Below are positions 36,381 to 44,553 of a stretch of DNA of 64,000 nucleotides, one piece after another. Positions within the stretch are counted from its first letter, which is position 1, and each line of letters opens with the position of its first letter. The notes beneath the pieces were generated by a model that worked only from the letters and a program-made list of their open reading frames with translations, did not search any database and was not told where the DNA came from. A program made the position numbers and the translations under genes. The DNA is from Mesorhizobium sp. M3A.F.Ca.ET.080.04.2.1 (GTDB lineage: Bacteria; Pseudomonadota; Alphaproteobacteria; Rhizobiales; Rhizobiaceae), in assembly GCF_003952525.1 (NCBI RefSeq), contig NZ_CP034451.1, forward strand, positions 3,410,001 through 3,474,000. Direction: 5' to 3'.

Positions 36381-36581
36381 TCACTTGGATTTTCGCAGAA
36401 AGTCCAGGTGCGCTTCGAGTTCCCGTTGCACAGCCTCAAACTCCTGCAACAACCTTTTCGCTTCCCCGGTCCGGTGGCCATCGCGTGACAATTCTTCGAT
36501 CAGCTCGCGCTGGCGAGCAATGCGTGCCTTGCCTTCTCGGACGTGGCGCTCTCCGATTTCCAGCTTGGTCTCGGTGCTCAT
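36381..36581 (-). CDS. Small helical hypothetical protein (third family member)
   Basis: A 66-residue protein: HVREGKARIARQRELIEELS, then TGEAKRLLQEFEAVQRELEA, clearly of the same family as 35,710-35,949. ATG 36581 is preferred because the homology begins there; a longer frame starts at 36,662 within a leader-like repeat. Function unknown. Confidence 0.6.
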   Translation of the reverse strand: MSTETKLEIGERHVREGKARIARQRELIEELSRDGHRTGEAKRLLQEFEAVQRELEAHLDFLRKSK

Positions 36582-36840
36582 GCTGAGGAAAAGCAGGCCG
36601 GCAGTCTTAGGTTCCTTTCGTCTCGGAAGCTCTGTGGGCGAAGCAGCGGGTAGGCGGAACATAGGCAGCCCGATCCGCTTATCATAGGTGTGACACAGGA
36701 GAGGAACAGGCGTAGGGCTGCTTCCTGAAGGAGCGGCGTCGTCATCACACGAAACGACCGCTGCGTCTTAAACTGCCATGCCCGAATGCATGTTCCATTA
36801 GCGTCCACAAATTGGCTGCAGCCGAAAACCGGGTGTTCCG

Positions 36841-37032
36841 ATGAACCGCTACGCTGTCGAGATCATGTCGGGTAACGAGCCTACTTCTCTGGCCTTCGCG
36901 AAGACCACTTCGCCACAAGCTGCCGCCGAATGGATCACTGGTCGCAAGATGCAAGACAGGCAAGGCGAGGCCGATTGGGTGCGGGTTACCGATCAATCCA
37001 ACCGGGTTGTGTACAAATTTGCCTTCAAATAG
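36841..37032 (+). CDS. Small hypothetical protein
   Basis: A 63-residue protein (NRYAVEIMSGNEPTSLAFAK, QAAAEWITGRKM, then WVRVTDQSNRVVYKFAF) with a likely strand-helix-strand fold. A stem-loop with perfect 12-base arms follows its stop by 3 bases. Not recognised; possibly distantly related to the DUF2188-like modules nearby. Confidence 0.6.
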   Translation: MNRYAVEIMSGNEPTSLAFAKTTSPQAAAEWITGRKMQDRQGEADWVRVTDQSNRVVYKFAFK

Positions 37033-37035
37033 GAA

Positions 37036-37165
37036 AAGCCCGTCGCCTGGTCGGGAGCGCTGGCGACGGGCTTCTATGCTGCCATGAGACGGCTACACCC
37101 CAAGGGGGATCGACCGCCTGTCTAGTTAAACGCACGGCTGCGGGATTGTTCCGCAATGGGACAGG
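37036..37165 (+). repeat. Hairpin-plus-GTTCCGC element, best copy
   Basis: AAGCCCGTCGCC (37036-37047) pairs perfectly with GGCGACGGGCTT (37062-37073), a likely terminator of the preceding gene. About 70 bases later GCGGGATTGTTCCGC forms a 4-base stem with a 7-base loop. The same order recurs at 37,722-37,825 and, less exactly, twice in 31,870-32,140. It could be the 3' part of a transcript or a small RNA. Confidence 0.5.
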
Positions 37166-37239
37166 CCCTCGACATCTTTCTTCTTCATGCCTCGGCCTCT
37201 GCGTGAGATAATTCGGAACGGGCGCTTGGGCCGACGACA

Positions 37240-37461
37240 ATGCCATTGTCTCGTTACAGTGGTGTGTACGAACCCGCTGATCTGGCGTTACTCCAGCGGG
37301 TCTTTGATCGGCTGTGCTATGAGCGGCGCCTCGCTAAGAAAGATCGGGACCAACGACAGCAGTTGGCTTCTGAGGTCTTTGAAGCCTTCGACAACGGGCT
37401 TACCGACGAAACGGAGTTGTGGCGGTCTCTTTCAAAGCTTCGGGCGGCCAAGGATGCATAA
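37240..37461 (+). CDS. Small helical hypothetical protein
   Basis: A 73-residue protein: LALLQRVFDRLCYERRLAKK, then QQLASEVFEAFDNGLTDETE. It shares its design with 33,749-33,940 (AILTKALNDYC...EQIALKILSLFRRG). Function unknown; the related members suggest a regulatory or stress role, but that is a guess. Confidence 0.6.
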   Translation: MPLSRYSGVYEPADLALLQRVFDRLCYERRLAKKDRDQRQQLASEVFEAFDNGLTDETELWRSLSKLRAAKDA

Positions 37462-37624
37462 AGCGAATCCTGCGTCCCGTTTCGAGACCCAATTGCCGGC
37501 ACCAGATTTGCACTGAACAGCGTGCCGGGTCTTCCCGGTCCCCCGGTCTTTGGAGATCGGGTGGCGACTCGCCGGGCTTGAAGGCAGGGTGGGCGAGCCT
37601 CGCCCGGTGAGTTGCCTCTTTAAC

Positions 37625-37699
37625 AAACCTTAGGTTCTCTCTGAAACTCCGCATCGAGGCATGGCGAAGAATATGCTCGCCGCGGAGGAACTTCACGCA
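37625..37699 (-). pseudogene. Fragment of a LigD-type ATP-dependent DNA ligase (C-terminal piece)
   Basis: On the minus strand MKFLRGEHILRHASMRSFRE is nearly the same as the end of the larger ligD remnant at 43,067 (VKFLRGEHILRHTSLEGFRE). This is the conserved C-terminal block of the OB domain in rhizobial LigD-type ligases. Only about 25 codons are left; no ligase text lies upstream. Confidence 0.6.
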
Positions 37700-37721
37700 T
37701 ATATCGAGATCTTACGTACAG

Positions 37722-37825
37722 AAGCCCGCCGCACCTTTGAGCGTAAGCGACGGGCTCTGCCCTGAGACGGTTAACACCCCAACTCCCGGTTAAACGACGT
37801 GCCTGCGGGGTTGTTCCGCAATGAG
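37722..37825 (+). repeat. Hairpin-plus-GTTCCGC element, second copy
   Basis: AGCCCGCCGC (37723) pairs with GCGACGGGCT (37747, one mismatch); then GAGACGGTTAACACCCCAAC and GCGGGGTTGTTCCGCAATG, closely following the text of the copy at 37,036-37,165. Confidence 0.5.
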
Positions 37826-37837
37826 CGCCGATCTCGC

Positions 37838-38038
37838 TCAACGCTGGGGCTGTTCATTCCGCACAATCCAATCCAGCAATTCGGGATCGACCGGGCGAGA
37901 GCCGGTGAATTCCTGAATCAATTTCGTGGCGTGATCTCGCCACTCGCTTTGCGGTAGGTTGTTTTCGCGGATTTCGGTGTGGAGTGCCGATCGGATGATC
38001 TCGAGTTCCATCACCGATAGCGACTTCGAGTTCGCCAT
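37838..38038 (-). CDS. Small helical hypothetical protein
   Basis: A 66-residue protein (ELEIIRSALHTEIRENNLPQ, then HATKLIQEFTGSRPVDPELL), the third member of the small helical group seen at 33,749 and 37,240. Start ATG 38038 has a weak upstream GAGGG. Function unknown. Confidence 0.6.
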   Translation of the reverse strand: MANSKSLSVMELEIIRSALHTEIRENNLPQSEWRDHATKLIQEFTGSRPVDPELLDWIVRNEQPQR

Positions 38039-38289
38039 TGCACCCTCAAACGCGCGCGGCGAAGCCGCGCCACGGCAAAAAAATATACTCCGTACAGCAT
38101 TTGCGCGAATCGTTTTTTATGTGAGCCCTCCCGACGCCATTCGCCGGCAAGGAGCGGGACGTTGTGCGGATGAACAATAGGAGGAGACCCGATCTCCTTG
38201 TCCGGGAGGAGTGACACAGGCCGAGCCGGCCCCCTGGGGGTCGGAGCGCCGTGATGCTGCCCTAAGGCGGAGCGGCAATCCGGCGCTCC

Positions 38290-38397
38290 TCAGATATGAC
38301 CGCCCCAGCAAGGCGGCTCTAGAAACCATGCTGACGCCAGAATAGCTGCCAGTACGATCAGGACGACAGCGAGGATGATAACTGAGGATCGAGACAT
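38290..38397 (-). CDS. Possible 35-residue single-pass membrane peptide
   Basis: A short frame with a clear transmembrane stretch, SSVIILAVVLIVLAAILAS, followed by AWFLEPPCWGGHI. The strong hydrophobic pattern argues for selection, but the start is uncertain (a longer in-frame start upstream is possible) and no clear ribosome-binding site is seen. Confidence 0.4.
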   Translation of the reverse strand: MSRSSVIILAVVLIVLAAILASAWFLEPPCWGGHI

Positions 38398-38617
38398 GCG
38401 GCTTTGGTAAGGCCACCAACCGAGATAGCAACTCATATCGTCGTCAGTGCGGCCCGTCTCTTGTTGCCGGCACGGAAACAGCTGGCCTCTCGGCGAAACA
38501 GTCCGCGACCTTGTCTTCCAGGCCTGCTTGCATATCTTTGGCCCCTGGCGTGTGCTGCGTGCGCCCAGGCTCGGCCCGACTACGGAGACTGAAGATCGTT
38601 TTCCGTGGAGCGCCAGC

Positions 38618-39790
38618 GTGCCAAAGTTCAAATCGCTCGTTCGCGAATTCCTTGACGGCGAGGCGGCCGGCGGCATCGTCCTGATGGCGGCTGCGGCGCT
38701 CGCCTTGATCGTCGCCAACTCGCCTCTCGCCGAAACCTATTTCGCGCTCCTGCATGCCTATCTCGGGCCGCTCAGCGTCTCGCACTGGATCAATGACGGG
38801 CTGATGGCGGTGTTCTTCCTGCTGGTCGGGCTGGAGATCAAGCGCAAGGTGCTGGACGGGCAGCTCTCCACCTGGCCGCGCCGCATGCTGCCGGGCATCG
38901 CCGCCGCCGGCGGCATGGTGGTTCCGGCGCTGGTCTATGTCCTCATCAACCGCGGCAACCAGGCAGCACTGTCCGGCTGGGCGATCCCGACCGCCACCGA
39001 CATCGCCTTTGCGCTCGGCGTGCTGTCGCTGCTCGGCAGCCGGGTCCCGGCCTCGCTAAAGGTGTTCCTCACCGCTTTGGCCATCATCGACGATCTCGGC
39101 GCCGTCATCATCATCGCGCTGTTCTACACTGGCGGCCTGTCGCTCGCCTATCTGGGCGCCTCCTTCGCCGTCATCGCCGCGCTCGTCGTGCTCAACCGCA
39201 TGCGGGTGATGAGCCTCGTGCCTTATCTCGTGCTCGGCGCGCTGCTTTGGGTGCTGGTGCTGAAATCGGGCGTGCATGCCACGCTGGCCGGGGTGGCGCT
39301 GGCGCTCACCATTCCGCTCGAACGCTCCGCCGGCACGGGCCACGATGCCGAGCATTCGCCGCTGCACCGGCTGGAGCACGGCCTGCACCGGCTGGTGCCC
39401 TTCATCGTCATCCCGGTCTTCGGCTTCGCCAATGCCGGCGTCTCGCTCGGCGGCCTGAGCCTCGCCGCTCTGGTCGAGCCGCTGACCTTGGGGGTCGCCG
39501 CCGGCCTGGTGCTCGGCAAGCTGATCGGCGTGTTCGGCTCCTCGGCGCTCGCCATCCGCCTCGGCCTCGCCGACCTGCCGGCCAATGCCGGCTGGCTGCA
39601 TATGGTCGGCATTTCGCTGCTGTGCGGCATAGGCTTCACCATAAGCCTGTTCATCGGCCTGCTCGCCTTCGCCAACGACGCCGCCCTTCAGGACGCGGTC
39701 AAGGTCGGCATCCTCGCCGGCTCGCTGATTGCCGCGCTGGTCGGCGCGGCGGTTCTGTTCGTGATCTGCTCGTCGCGCGCCAGTCAATGA
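38618..39790 (+). CDS. nhaA: Na+/H+ antiporter NhaA
   Basis: A 390-residue inner-membrane antiporter, close to the 388 residues of the E. coli enzyme. The essential transport aspartates are visible in [14 protein letters not shown] and in [12 protein letters not shown], and the end has [16 protein letters not shown] 38618 is chosen because GTGGAG lies 8 bases upstream and the length then fits; the frame is open further upstream. Its base composition is much more GC-rich than the surrounding small genes, so it may have a separate origin. Confidence 0.9.
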   Translation: MPKFKSLVREFLDGEAAGGIVLMAAAALALIVANSPLAETYFALLHAYLGPLSVSHWINDGLMAVFFLLVGLEIKRKVLDGQLSTWPRRMLPGIAAAGGMVVPALVYVLINRGNQAALSGWAIPTATDIAFALGVLSLLGSRVPASLKVFLTALAIIDDLGAVIIIALFYTGGLSLAYLGASFAVIAALVVLNRMRVMSLVPYLVLGALLWVLVLKSGVHATLAGVALALTIPLERSAGTGHDAEHSPLHRLEHGLHRLVPFIVIPVFGFANAGVSLGGLSLAALVEPLTLGVAAGLVLGKLIGVFGSSALAIRLGLADLPANAGWLHMVGISLLCGIGFTISLFIGLLAFANDAALQDAVKVGILAGSLIAALVGAAVLFVICSSRASQ

Positions 39791-39993
39791 AGGCGCCGAC
39801 GCATTATCTCGAACAGCCAACTGCTGAGCGACACTGAGATCGGCGTATCCTCACCAATTTCCGCGATTGCCCTTTCCAGTGTCCACGCCACTAAATCGTC
39901 GGCAGCTTCAGTTGAGCCATCCCGATAGACCAATGCCTGTCGCCGTAGCGCCCGAGTGAGCCATTCCAACTCGTCATGCACGGGTTGCCTCAT
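39784..39993 (-). CDS. Small protein resembling an ECF sigma factor region 2 fragment
   Basis: A 69-residue protein with [15 protein letters not shown], then [17 protein letters not shown] and [11 protein letters not shown]. This follows the sigma region 2 pattern (A-x-DLV-x-T-x2-RA...W-L-x-I-x-R) but lacks region 4, so it is either a truncated sigma factor or a small independent protein. It overlaps the nhaA end by 7 bases. Confidence 0.5.
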   Translation of the reverse strand: MRQPVHDELEWLTRALRRQALVYRDGSTEAADDLVAWTLERAIAEIGEDTPISVSLSSWLFEIMRRRLH

Positions 39994-40304
39994 TGCCCAA
40001 TGGCTACGGTTAATACTGCACGTTTGTAGATGGTCCGCCCTAACTCATGTGAATCATATGTGATCAAAGGCGCAGCTAACCGCGACCAACGAAACTCCGC
40101 CCCCACCCGAGTTTCAGCGTGCGGCGATACGAACGTGTCTCCCTCCGCGCGAAGAAACACGTCCGCCTGAATCTCGAATAAGCTTCGGATGTGAATCGGC
40201 GTGCAAAATTGACCCCCTAAGCCGGGGAATCGGCGTCCAATTTTGACCCCCCTGATGCTTTGATTTGCGACCGTTAGCTCGTCGAGGCGAGCGGATGGTG
40301 TGGG
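39994..40304. mobile_element. Left end of an IS21-family remnant and flanking sequence
   Basis: Two tandem repeats of the type AATCGGCGTGCAAAATTGAC / AATCGGCGTCCAATTTTGAC, followed by CCCC, lie at 40,194-40,253. Such multiple terminal repeats mark IS21-family ends. The left part (39,994-40,190) holds no recognisable gene. Confidence 0.6.
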
Positions 40305-41178
40305 ATGAAGTCGGCGGATACGATTGCCCGGGTTCGGCGCGCCTTCCATGGGCAGGGATGGTCTCTCAAGCGGATTTGCCGCGAACTGCATGTTCGCGGA
40401 ACACCGTCCGCAAGATACTCAGGTCCGATGAGACATCGTTCTCCTACGAACGCGAGCGGCAGCCCAATCCGAAGATCGGTCCGTGGCAGGATCAGCTTGA
40501 CGGATTTTTGAACGGCAACCGTGGCAAGGCGGCGCGCGAGCAACTGACACTGATCCGGATTTACGAAGAGCTTTGCAGCCTCGGCTACGAGGGAGGCTAT
40601 GACGCCGTCCGCCGCTACGCGAAGAGCTGGGCGAAGGCGCAGGGGTCGGCGACGGCGGACGCTTATGTGCCGCTGTTCTTCGCGCCGGGCGAGGCCTACC
40701 AGTTCGACTGGAGCCACGAGATCGTCCTGATCAATGGCGTGACTGTGACCGTGAAAGTCGCCCATGTCCGGCTCTGCCACAGCCGCATGATGTTCGTCAG
40801 GGCCTATCCGCGGGAGACGCAGGAGATCGTGTTCGACGCGCACGACCGGACCTTTGCCTTCTTCGGTGGCGACTGCACGCGCGGCATCTACGACAACATG
40901 AAGACGGCGGTGGAAACGATCTTCGTCGGCAAGGACCGGCAATACAATCGCCGCTTCCTGCAGATGTGCAGTCACTATCTGGTGCAGCCGGTCGCCTGCA
41001 CGCCGGCGTCCGGCGGGGAGAAGGGTCAGGTCGAGAACCAGGTCGGGCTGGTGCGGGAGCGCTTCTTCACACCGCGGCTGCGCTTCAAGTCTTATGCCGA
41101 GTTGAAAGCCTGGCTCGCCGACAAGTGCGTCGCCTATGCGAAGGCACACCGCCATATTGACCAGCCCGAGCGCACGAT
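40305..41178 (+). pseudogene. istA: IS21-family transposase IstA, frameshifted and truncated
   Basis: The N-terminus (MKSADTIARVRRAFHGQGWS) reads in one frame to about 40,392, then a one-base deletion moves the continuation (RNTVRKILRSDETSFSYERE) to another frame. The catalytic core follows: GEAYQFDWSHEIVLINGV, then YDNMKTAVETIFVGK and ASGGEKGQVENQVG (DDE-type). The gene is cut at about 41,178 (HIDQPERT) and no IstB ATPase gene remains, so the element is dead. Confidence 0.8.
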
Positions 41179-41292
41179 GAAACGGGCATCACCGAGGCCC
41201 AAGCCCGCGAACTCATCGAAATGACTCGTCAAGCAGGTTCTTACCTTTTGCGCGAGGACGTTTCGCTTCGGCGACGCTCGTTGTTCTTCTGA
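41179..41292 (+). pseudogene. 3' fragment of a DUF3606-like gene fused to the IS remnant
   Basis: Right after the broken transposase the text ETGITEAQARELIEM begins without its N-terminus and continues to SYLLRED...RRRSLFF and a stop at 41290. It matches the intact protein at 34,077-34,253. The junction marks a deletion that joined the insertion sequence to this gene. Confidence 0.65.
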
Positions 41293-41334
41293 GTCGCTTC
41301 GCCTCCCAGAGCAGTCCGGAAATCCTCATCGCAT

Positions 41335-42027
41335 CTATCCTTGCCATAAGGTCAATCCACTTTCTGCTGCGAAGTCTCTGTCCTCTGCGTAGATTGGCTC
41401 GCCTCTTCGCACCACCCGTCGAAGCAAAGCCGCATCTTCGTCGGCATGATATCGAAAGGCGTTTCGGGTGTCGTATCCATGCCCTGCTTGGGACAGGGAA
41501 AACCCGCTGACCACAACAGGGGCGAAACCGGCGAAACGCGCCAGTATGATCGCGAAGGCTCCGGTGGAGATTTTCCGGTGCCAGCCGCCGGAAACATGAT
41601 ATTTGCCGCTAAGCCGCCAAACGATGTTGGCTAGCTGCCACTTGGTAAGCGCCTGCAAGGTGTCATAGCGATAATTGACGGTGCAGCAACTGGCTTTCAG
41701 CTTGTCCTCAACGTCCTGCCAGACCGGGATGATCAGATGCTTTGCCTGCCGTCCTTTTAACAAATCACGCTTGTAGATATCCTGCCCGCCCGCGCCGATC
41801 AAAATGCCGCGGCGGATCAGCGCGATATCAGGAATGGGAAGGCCGAAGGTTTCCGCCAAAAGCTGGGAAGCGTTGACGGTCACAAGTGCCCAATGGGAAT
41901 CATGTCCCCGCGGGAGGCGAAAATTCGGCGCCGACCCCATCACCAGGGCGGGACCCGTCACTCTGGACAAGCGAAGAATTGGCTTTGGGAAGATGGGCAA
42001 GAGATGATCCGAGAGCGGAATTTTCAT
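41335..42027 (-). CDS. Probable sugar-transferase-associated protein (GT29/DUF115-like region)
   Basis: A 230-residue protein. ALVMGSAPNFRLPRGHDSHW near residue 29 is the phosphate/nucleotide loop type seen in sialyltransferase-like (GT29) and DUF115 proteins, followed by VTVNAS and, near the C-terminus, VVVSGFSLSQAGHGYD. Its start overlaps the end of the glycosyltransferase gene by 4 bases, so both work together, probably on a surface glycan. Exact reaction unknown. Confidence 0.6.
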   Translation of the reverse strand: MKIPLSDHLLPIFPKPILRLSRVTGPALVMGSAPNFRLPRGHDSHWALVTVNASQLLAETFGLPIPDIALIRRGILIGAGGQDIYKRDLLKGRQAKHLIIPVWQDVEDKLKASCCTVNYRYDTLQALTKWQLANIVWRLSGKYHVSGGWHRKISTGAFAIILARFAGFAPVVVSGFSLSQAGHGYDTRNAFRYHADEDAALLRRVVRRGEPIYAEDRDFAAESGLTLWQG

Positions 42028-42770
42028 CCGGGAATCTGAACCGCATGTTCCTCATAGGCGCGTAGGATCTTTTCTTCTCGGCTCCACAATTCGTCCCATT
42101 GCGTGGCGCCAGACCAGCCCGCAAACCAAGGACCGCCGAGCGTGTAGTGCGCTAGCGAGACATCGGCGGGATCGAGTTCCGAAGCCGAAGCCCCTACCAG
42201 GTAGTTCCATGCCAGGGGCAATTCCCCAATCTCATTGTCCTCAAGCCATTTGAAGGCGTGGAGGTCACGCCCGGGCCACTTATTAAGCATCTCGTTGGTC
42301 AGCCGTTTGTTGGCGGGATGGTCCAGGTTCCACAAAACGACCGACGACCAGTTCTTGCGGCGATAGAACGTCTGCGTTTGTCCGTCCATCTTGACCGCTT
42401 CGGATTCGCGCTGCTGGTGCTTAACCGCCATGATCGCGCAGGAAGGATCGACCAGGTCGAGCAGCTTGACCGGGTCCTGCAGAAACAGGACGTCACAATC
42501 GCAGAACATGGCCCAGCCGCCTTGCCGCAGAAACGGAACGGCAAAGCGCGATATGGCAAACTCGGTGGCCATTGGTGCCTCGGAAATTGGGCACCAGAGC
42601 TTACCATCACGGACCTCGATCGGTCGCTTCATGATTCCCTGGGCTACAAGGTCTTTAAGCACGAGGGGCCGTATCTGCAACGGCGTGCTTGTTCGCCGGT
42701 AGGCGCTCCATCGTGCTACGTCGAGAACTCGGGATTCGCGCGGATCATACCCGATGTAGATTGGTATCAT
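42024..42770 (-). CDS. Glycosyltransferase (GT8/GT-A-like)
   Basis: A 248-residue protein starting IPIYIGYDPRESRVLDVARW, with ATEFAISRFAVPFL and a DxD-type metal site in WAMFCDCDVLFLQDP near residue 90. It is a retaining GT-A-like transferase related to proteins found in phages and surface polysaccharide islands. No signal or membrane segment. It is translationally coupled to the downstream gene. Confidence 0.7.
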   Translation of the reverse strand: MIPIYIGYDPRESRVLDVARWSAYRRTSTPLQIRPLVLKDLVAQGIMKRPIEVRDGKLWCPISEAPMATEFAISRFAVPFLRQGGWAMFCDCDVLFLQDPVKLLDLVDPSCAIMAVKHQQRESEAVKMDGQTQTFYRRKNWSSVVLWNLDHPANKRLTNEMLNKWPGRDLHAFKWLEDNEIGELPLAWNYLVGASASELDPADVSLAHYTLGGPWFAGWSGATQWDELWSREEKILRAYEEHAVQIPG

Positions 42771-43066
42771 ATGGCAATTCTATACTGATTGTGAAATCCC
42801 GGATTAGCATGGTAGCACTGCAAGCGGAAATGCCGGCACCGATCCTGGGAAACGGGCGTGGCTGTCTGCTGAGATTGATCGTGATTACCGCTTCTGCCGC
42901 GCTACCACTTTTTCAAAGCACGAACCTGAAAGTATCTGACCCATTGGTTCAGTCAAGGTTTGGCTTCAATTCGCAGGAAGTCAGAAAGGTGGGATGACGA
43001 ATAGGGTAGCGTGATCCAGGTCCATCGGCGCGAACGCTGGGTAATACTTCCAGAGCCGGTCGAGCA
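42771..43066. other. Non-coding gap
   Basis: About 300 bases between the divergent or unrelated ends of the glycosyltransferase gene and the ligase remnant. No gene, repeat or strong promoter is visible. Confidence 0.4.
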
Positions 43067-43987
43067 CTAGTCTATCAAATCCTCGCGGAAACCCTCAAGG
43101 GACGTATGCCTCAGGATATGCTCCCCGCGAAGGAACTTCACTCGGCCGGTGATGCCCGGCTTTACCCATTCGACGTCGTCGGCAAAGGCTCTGGGGACAC
43201 GCTTCGACGGCTTGGTTGCCCTGTCTGCCTGCACACGCTGCCAGAGCCGTTCACGAAGCCCGCTGGGCAGCGTGACGGCCGCAGCGCCAGCGTAGCGCCC
43301 ATTGCGCGTCATGATCGCCGCTGCGGGCTTCCCTGACTCGCGTCGAATGCCTAGCAGTTCAAACTCCCCCAGTTCCCAACACTTCGTTTTGACCCAAGAG
43401 TCCAGCTTGCCGGTCTTGTAGGGGCTTCCCCGCCGCTTCGAGACCATGCCCTCCAGCCCCATTTTCTCGACCGCTTCGAAGAATGCAGCTCCGCCGCCCT
43501 CGACGTGCTCGCTGTACTGGAGATCCCCTTGGCGGGTTTGACCAGGTCCCATAGCTTCGCCTTGCGCTCGATCGCTGGCAGCGAGCGAAGATCCTGGCCG
43601 TCGAGGTGCAGAATGTCGAAAGCCACGAATGCAAGCTGTTAGCTGTTCGGCGTTCCAGGTCATCCGCGAGTGCATCTGTTGAAAGTTGGGCCGGCCGTCG
43701 GGTTCGGGCGCGATCATCTTACCGTCGAGAATAAAAGCCCTTGCTGGCAGTTTCTCCGCCGTGGCCACGATCGGCCAATAGCGCGTGGACCAGTCGAAGC
43801 CATTTCGGGAGAAAGCGCGGGCGCCGGCCAAATCGAGGATGATCTGGGTCCGAAACCGTCCTACTTGATCTCGTTCAGCCAGTCGTCGCTGACTGGTGGC
43901 GTCTCGACCTGGCTTCAGCGGCCTGATGAACTTCGGCCGCTCGCGGGCGTTACGCATAGACTTGCTACTCCGAACCGCCGGATTCAA
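43067..43987 (-). pseudogene. ligD: LigD-type ATP-dependent DNA ligase, multiply broken
   Basis: The minus strand carries ligase text in at least three frames. The catalytic-Lys motif is present near 43,870 as WLNEIK, but the next codon is a stop (TAG where Tyr is expected) before DGFR, and a base is missing soon after. RNGFDWSTRYWPIV, LDGKMIAPEPDGRPNF and MAFDILHLDGQDLRSLP follow, the last in a different frame from GLEGMVSKRRGSPYKTGKLD. Several independent lesions mean it is a pseudogene. Its end matches the fragment at 37,625. Confidence 0.85.
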
Positions 43988-44043
43988 GCCGTCGAACGCG
44001 TTCCGGCTCTTCGTATTTTAGCAAAGTCGATGGACTAGTGGTC

Positions 44044-44226
44044 ATGACCAAGCTTTCGGATCTCGGGCCGCCGATCACCGGGACGCGACACGGACGCGAG
44101 CCGCAGACGGAGGCGCATCATTTCCACCTCTGCCCAACGTGTGGGCAAGCAGTCGATCGGCGGGACTTGCGGCAAGTCATCTGGCATGAGCGGCCAAAAC
44201 ATGAGCCGCTTGAAATGGACGCCTAG
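44044..44226 (+). CDS. Small zinc-ribbon-like hypothetical protein
   Basis: A 60-residue protein: TKLSDLGPPI, then FHLCPTCGQAVDRRDLRQVI and WHERPKHEPL. CPTCG with later His residues (WHE..KHE) suggests one zinc site. A decayed copy lies at 32,511. It converges on and slightly overlaps the KTSC gene. Function unknown. Confidence 0.6.
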   Translation: MTKLSDLGPPITGTRHGREPQTEAHHFHLCPTCGQAVDRRDLRQVIWHERPKHEPLEMDA

Positions 44227-44426
44227 TCTGGGATGTGACGGTATCGGAAGCGATTGCGAATATGGTCGTTGAAGAAACGGCCTTTGACGAACGCCGATCG
44301 GAACGCCGCATAAGTCTCCGGCGGCACTTCTTCAAACTCGTAGTGCTTGCCGCTGGCCACGAACCAGACCGAGAGAACACGGCTGGCCGGATCGTATTTT
44401 GTTTTTCTGATCGATGTGGACGGCAT
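44223..44426 (-). CDS. KTSC domain protein
   Basis: A 67-residue protein, almost all of it the KTSC domain: YDPASRVLSVWFVASGKHYE, FEEVPPETYAAF, GRFFNDHIRNRFRY. KTSC domains occur alone or near lysyl-tRNA synthetase and phage or stress genes; the role is not known. GAAGGAG lies about 12 bases before the ATG, and an EcfG-like promoter lies at 44,468-44,492. Confidence 0.75.
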   Translation of the reverse strand: MPSTSIRKTKYDPASRVLSVWFVASGKHYEFEEVPPETYAAFRSAFVKGRFFNDHIRNRFRYRHIPD

Positions 44427-44467
44427 GAGAGTATCCCGCTCCTTCTCCAGAGCGTGGGCTGTGAATC

Positions 44468-44492
44468 AACTTCGAGATGACATTAACGTTCC
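44468..44492 (-). promoter_or_regulatory. EcfG-like stress promoter (weak match)
   Basis: On the minus strand GGAAC, 16 bases, AGTT, then a leader of about 35 bases with a good ribosome-binding site before the KTSC gene. Confidence 0.5.
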
Positions 44493-44553
44493 TTGTCGTC
44501 TCATCTGGACACCAGGCGGGGTTTCGGCGCATTCTTCCGTCGGGGAGAGGGGC

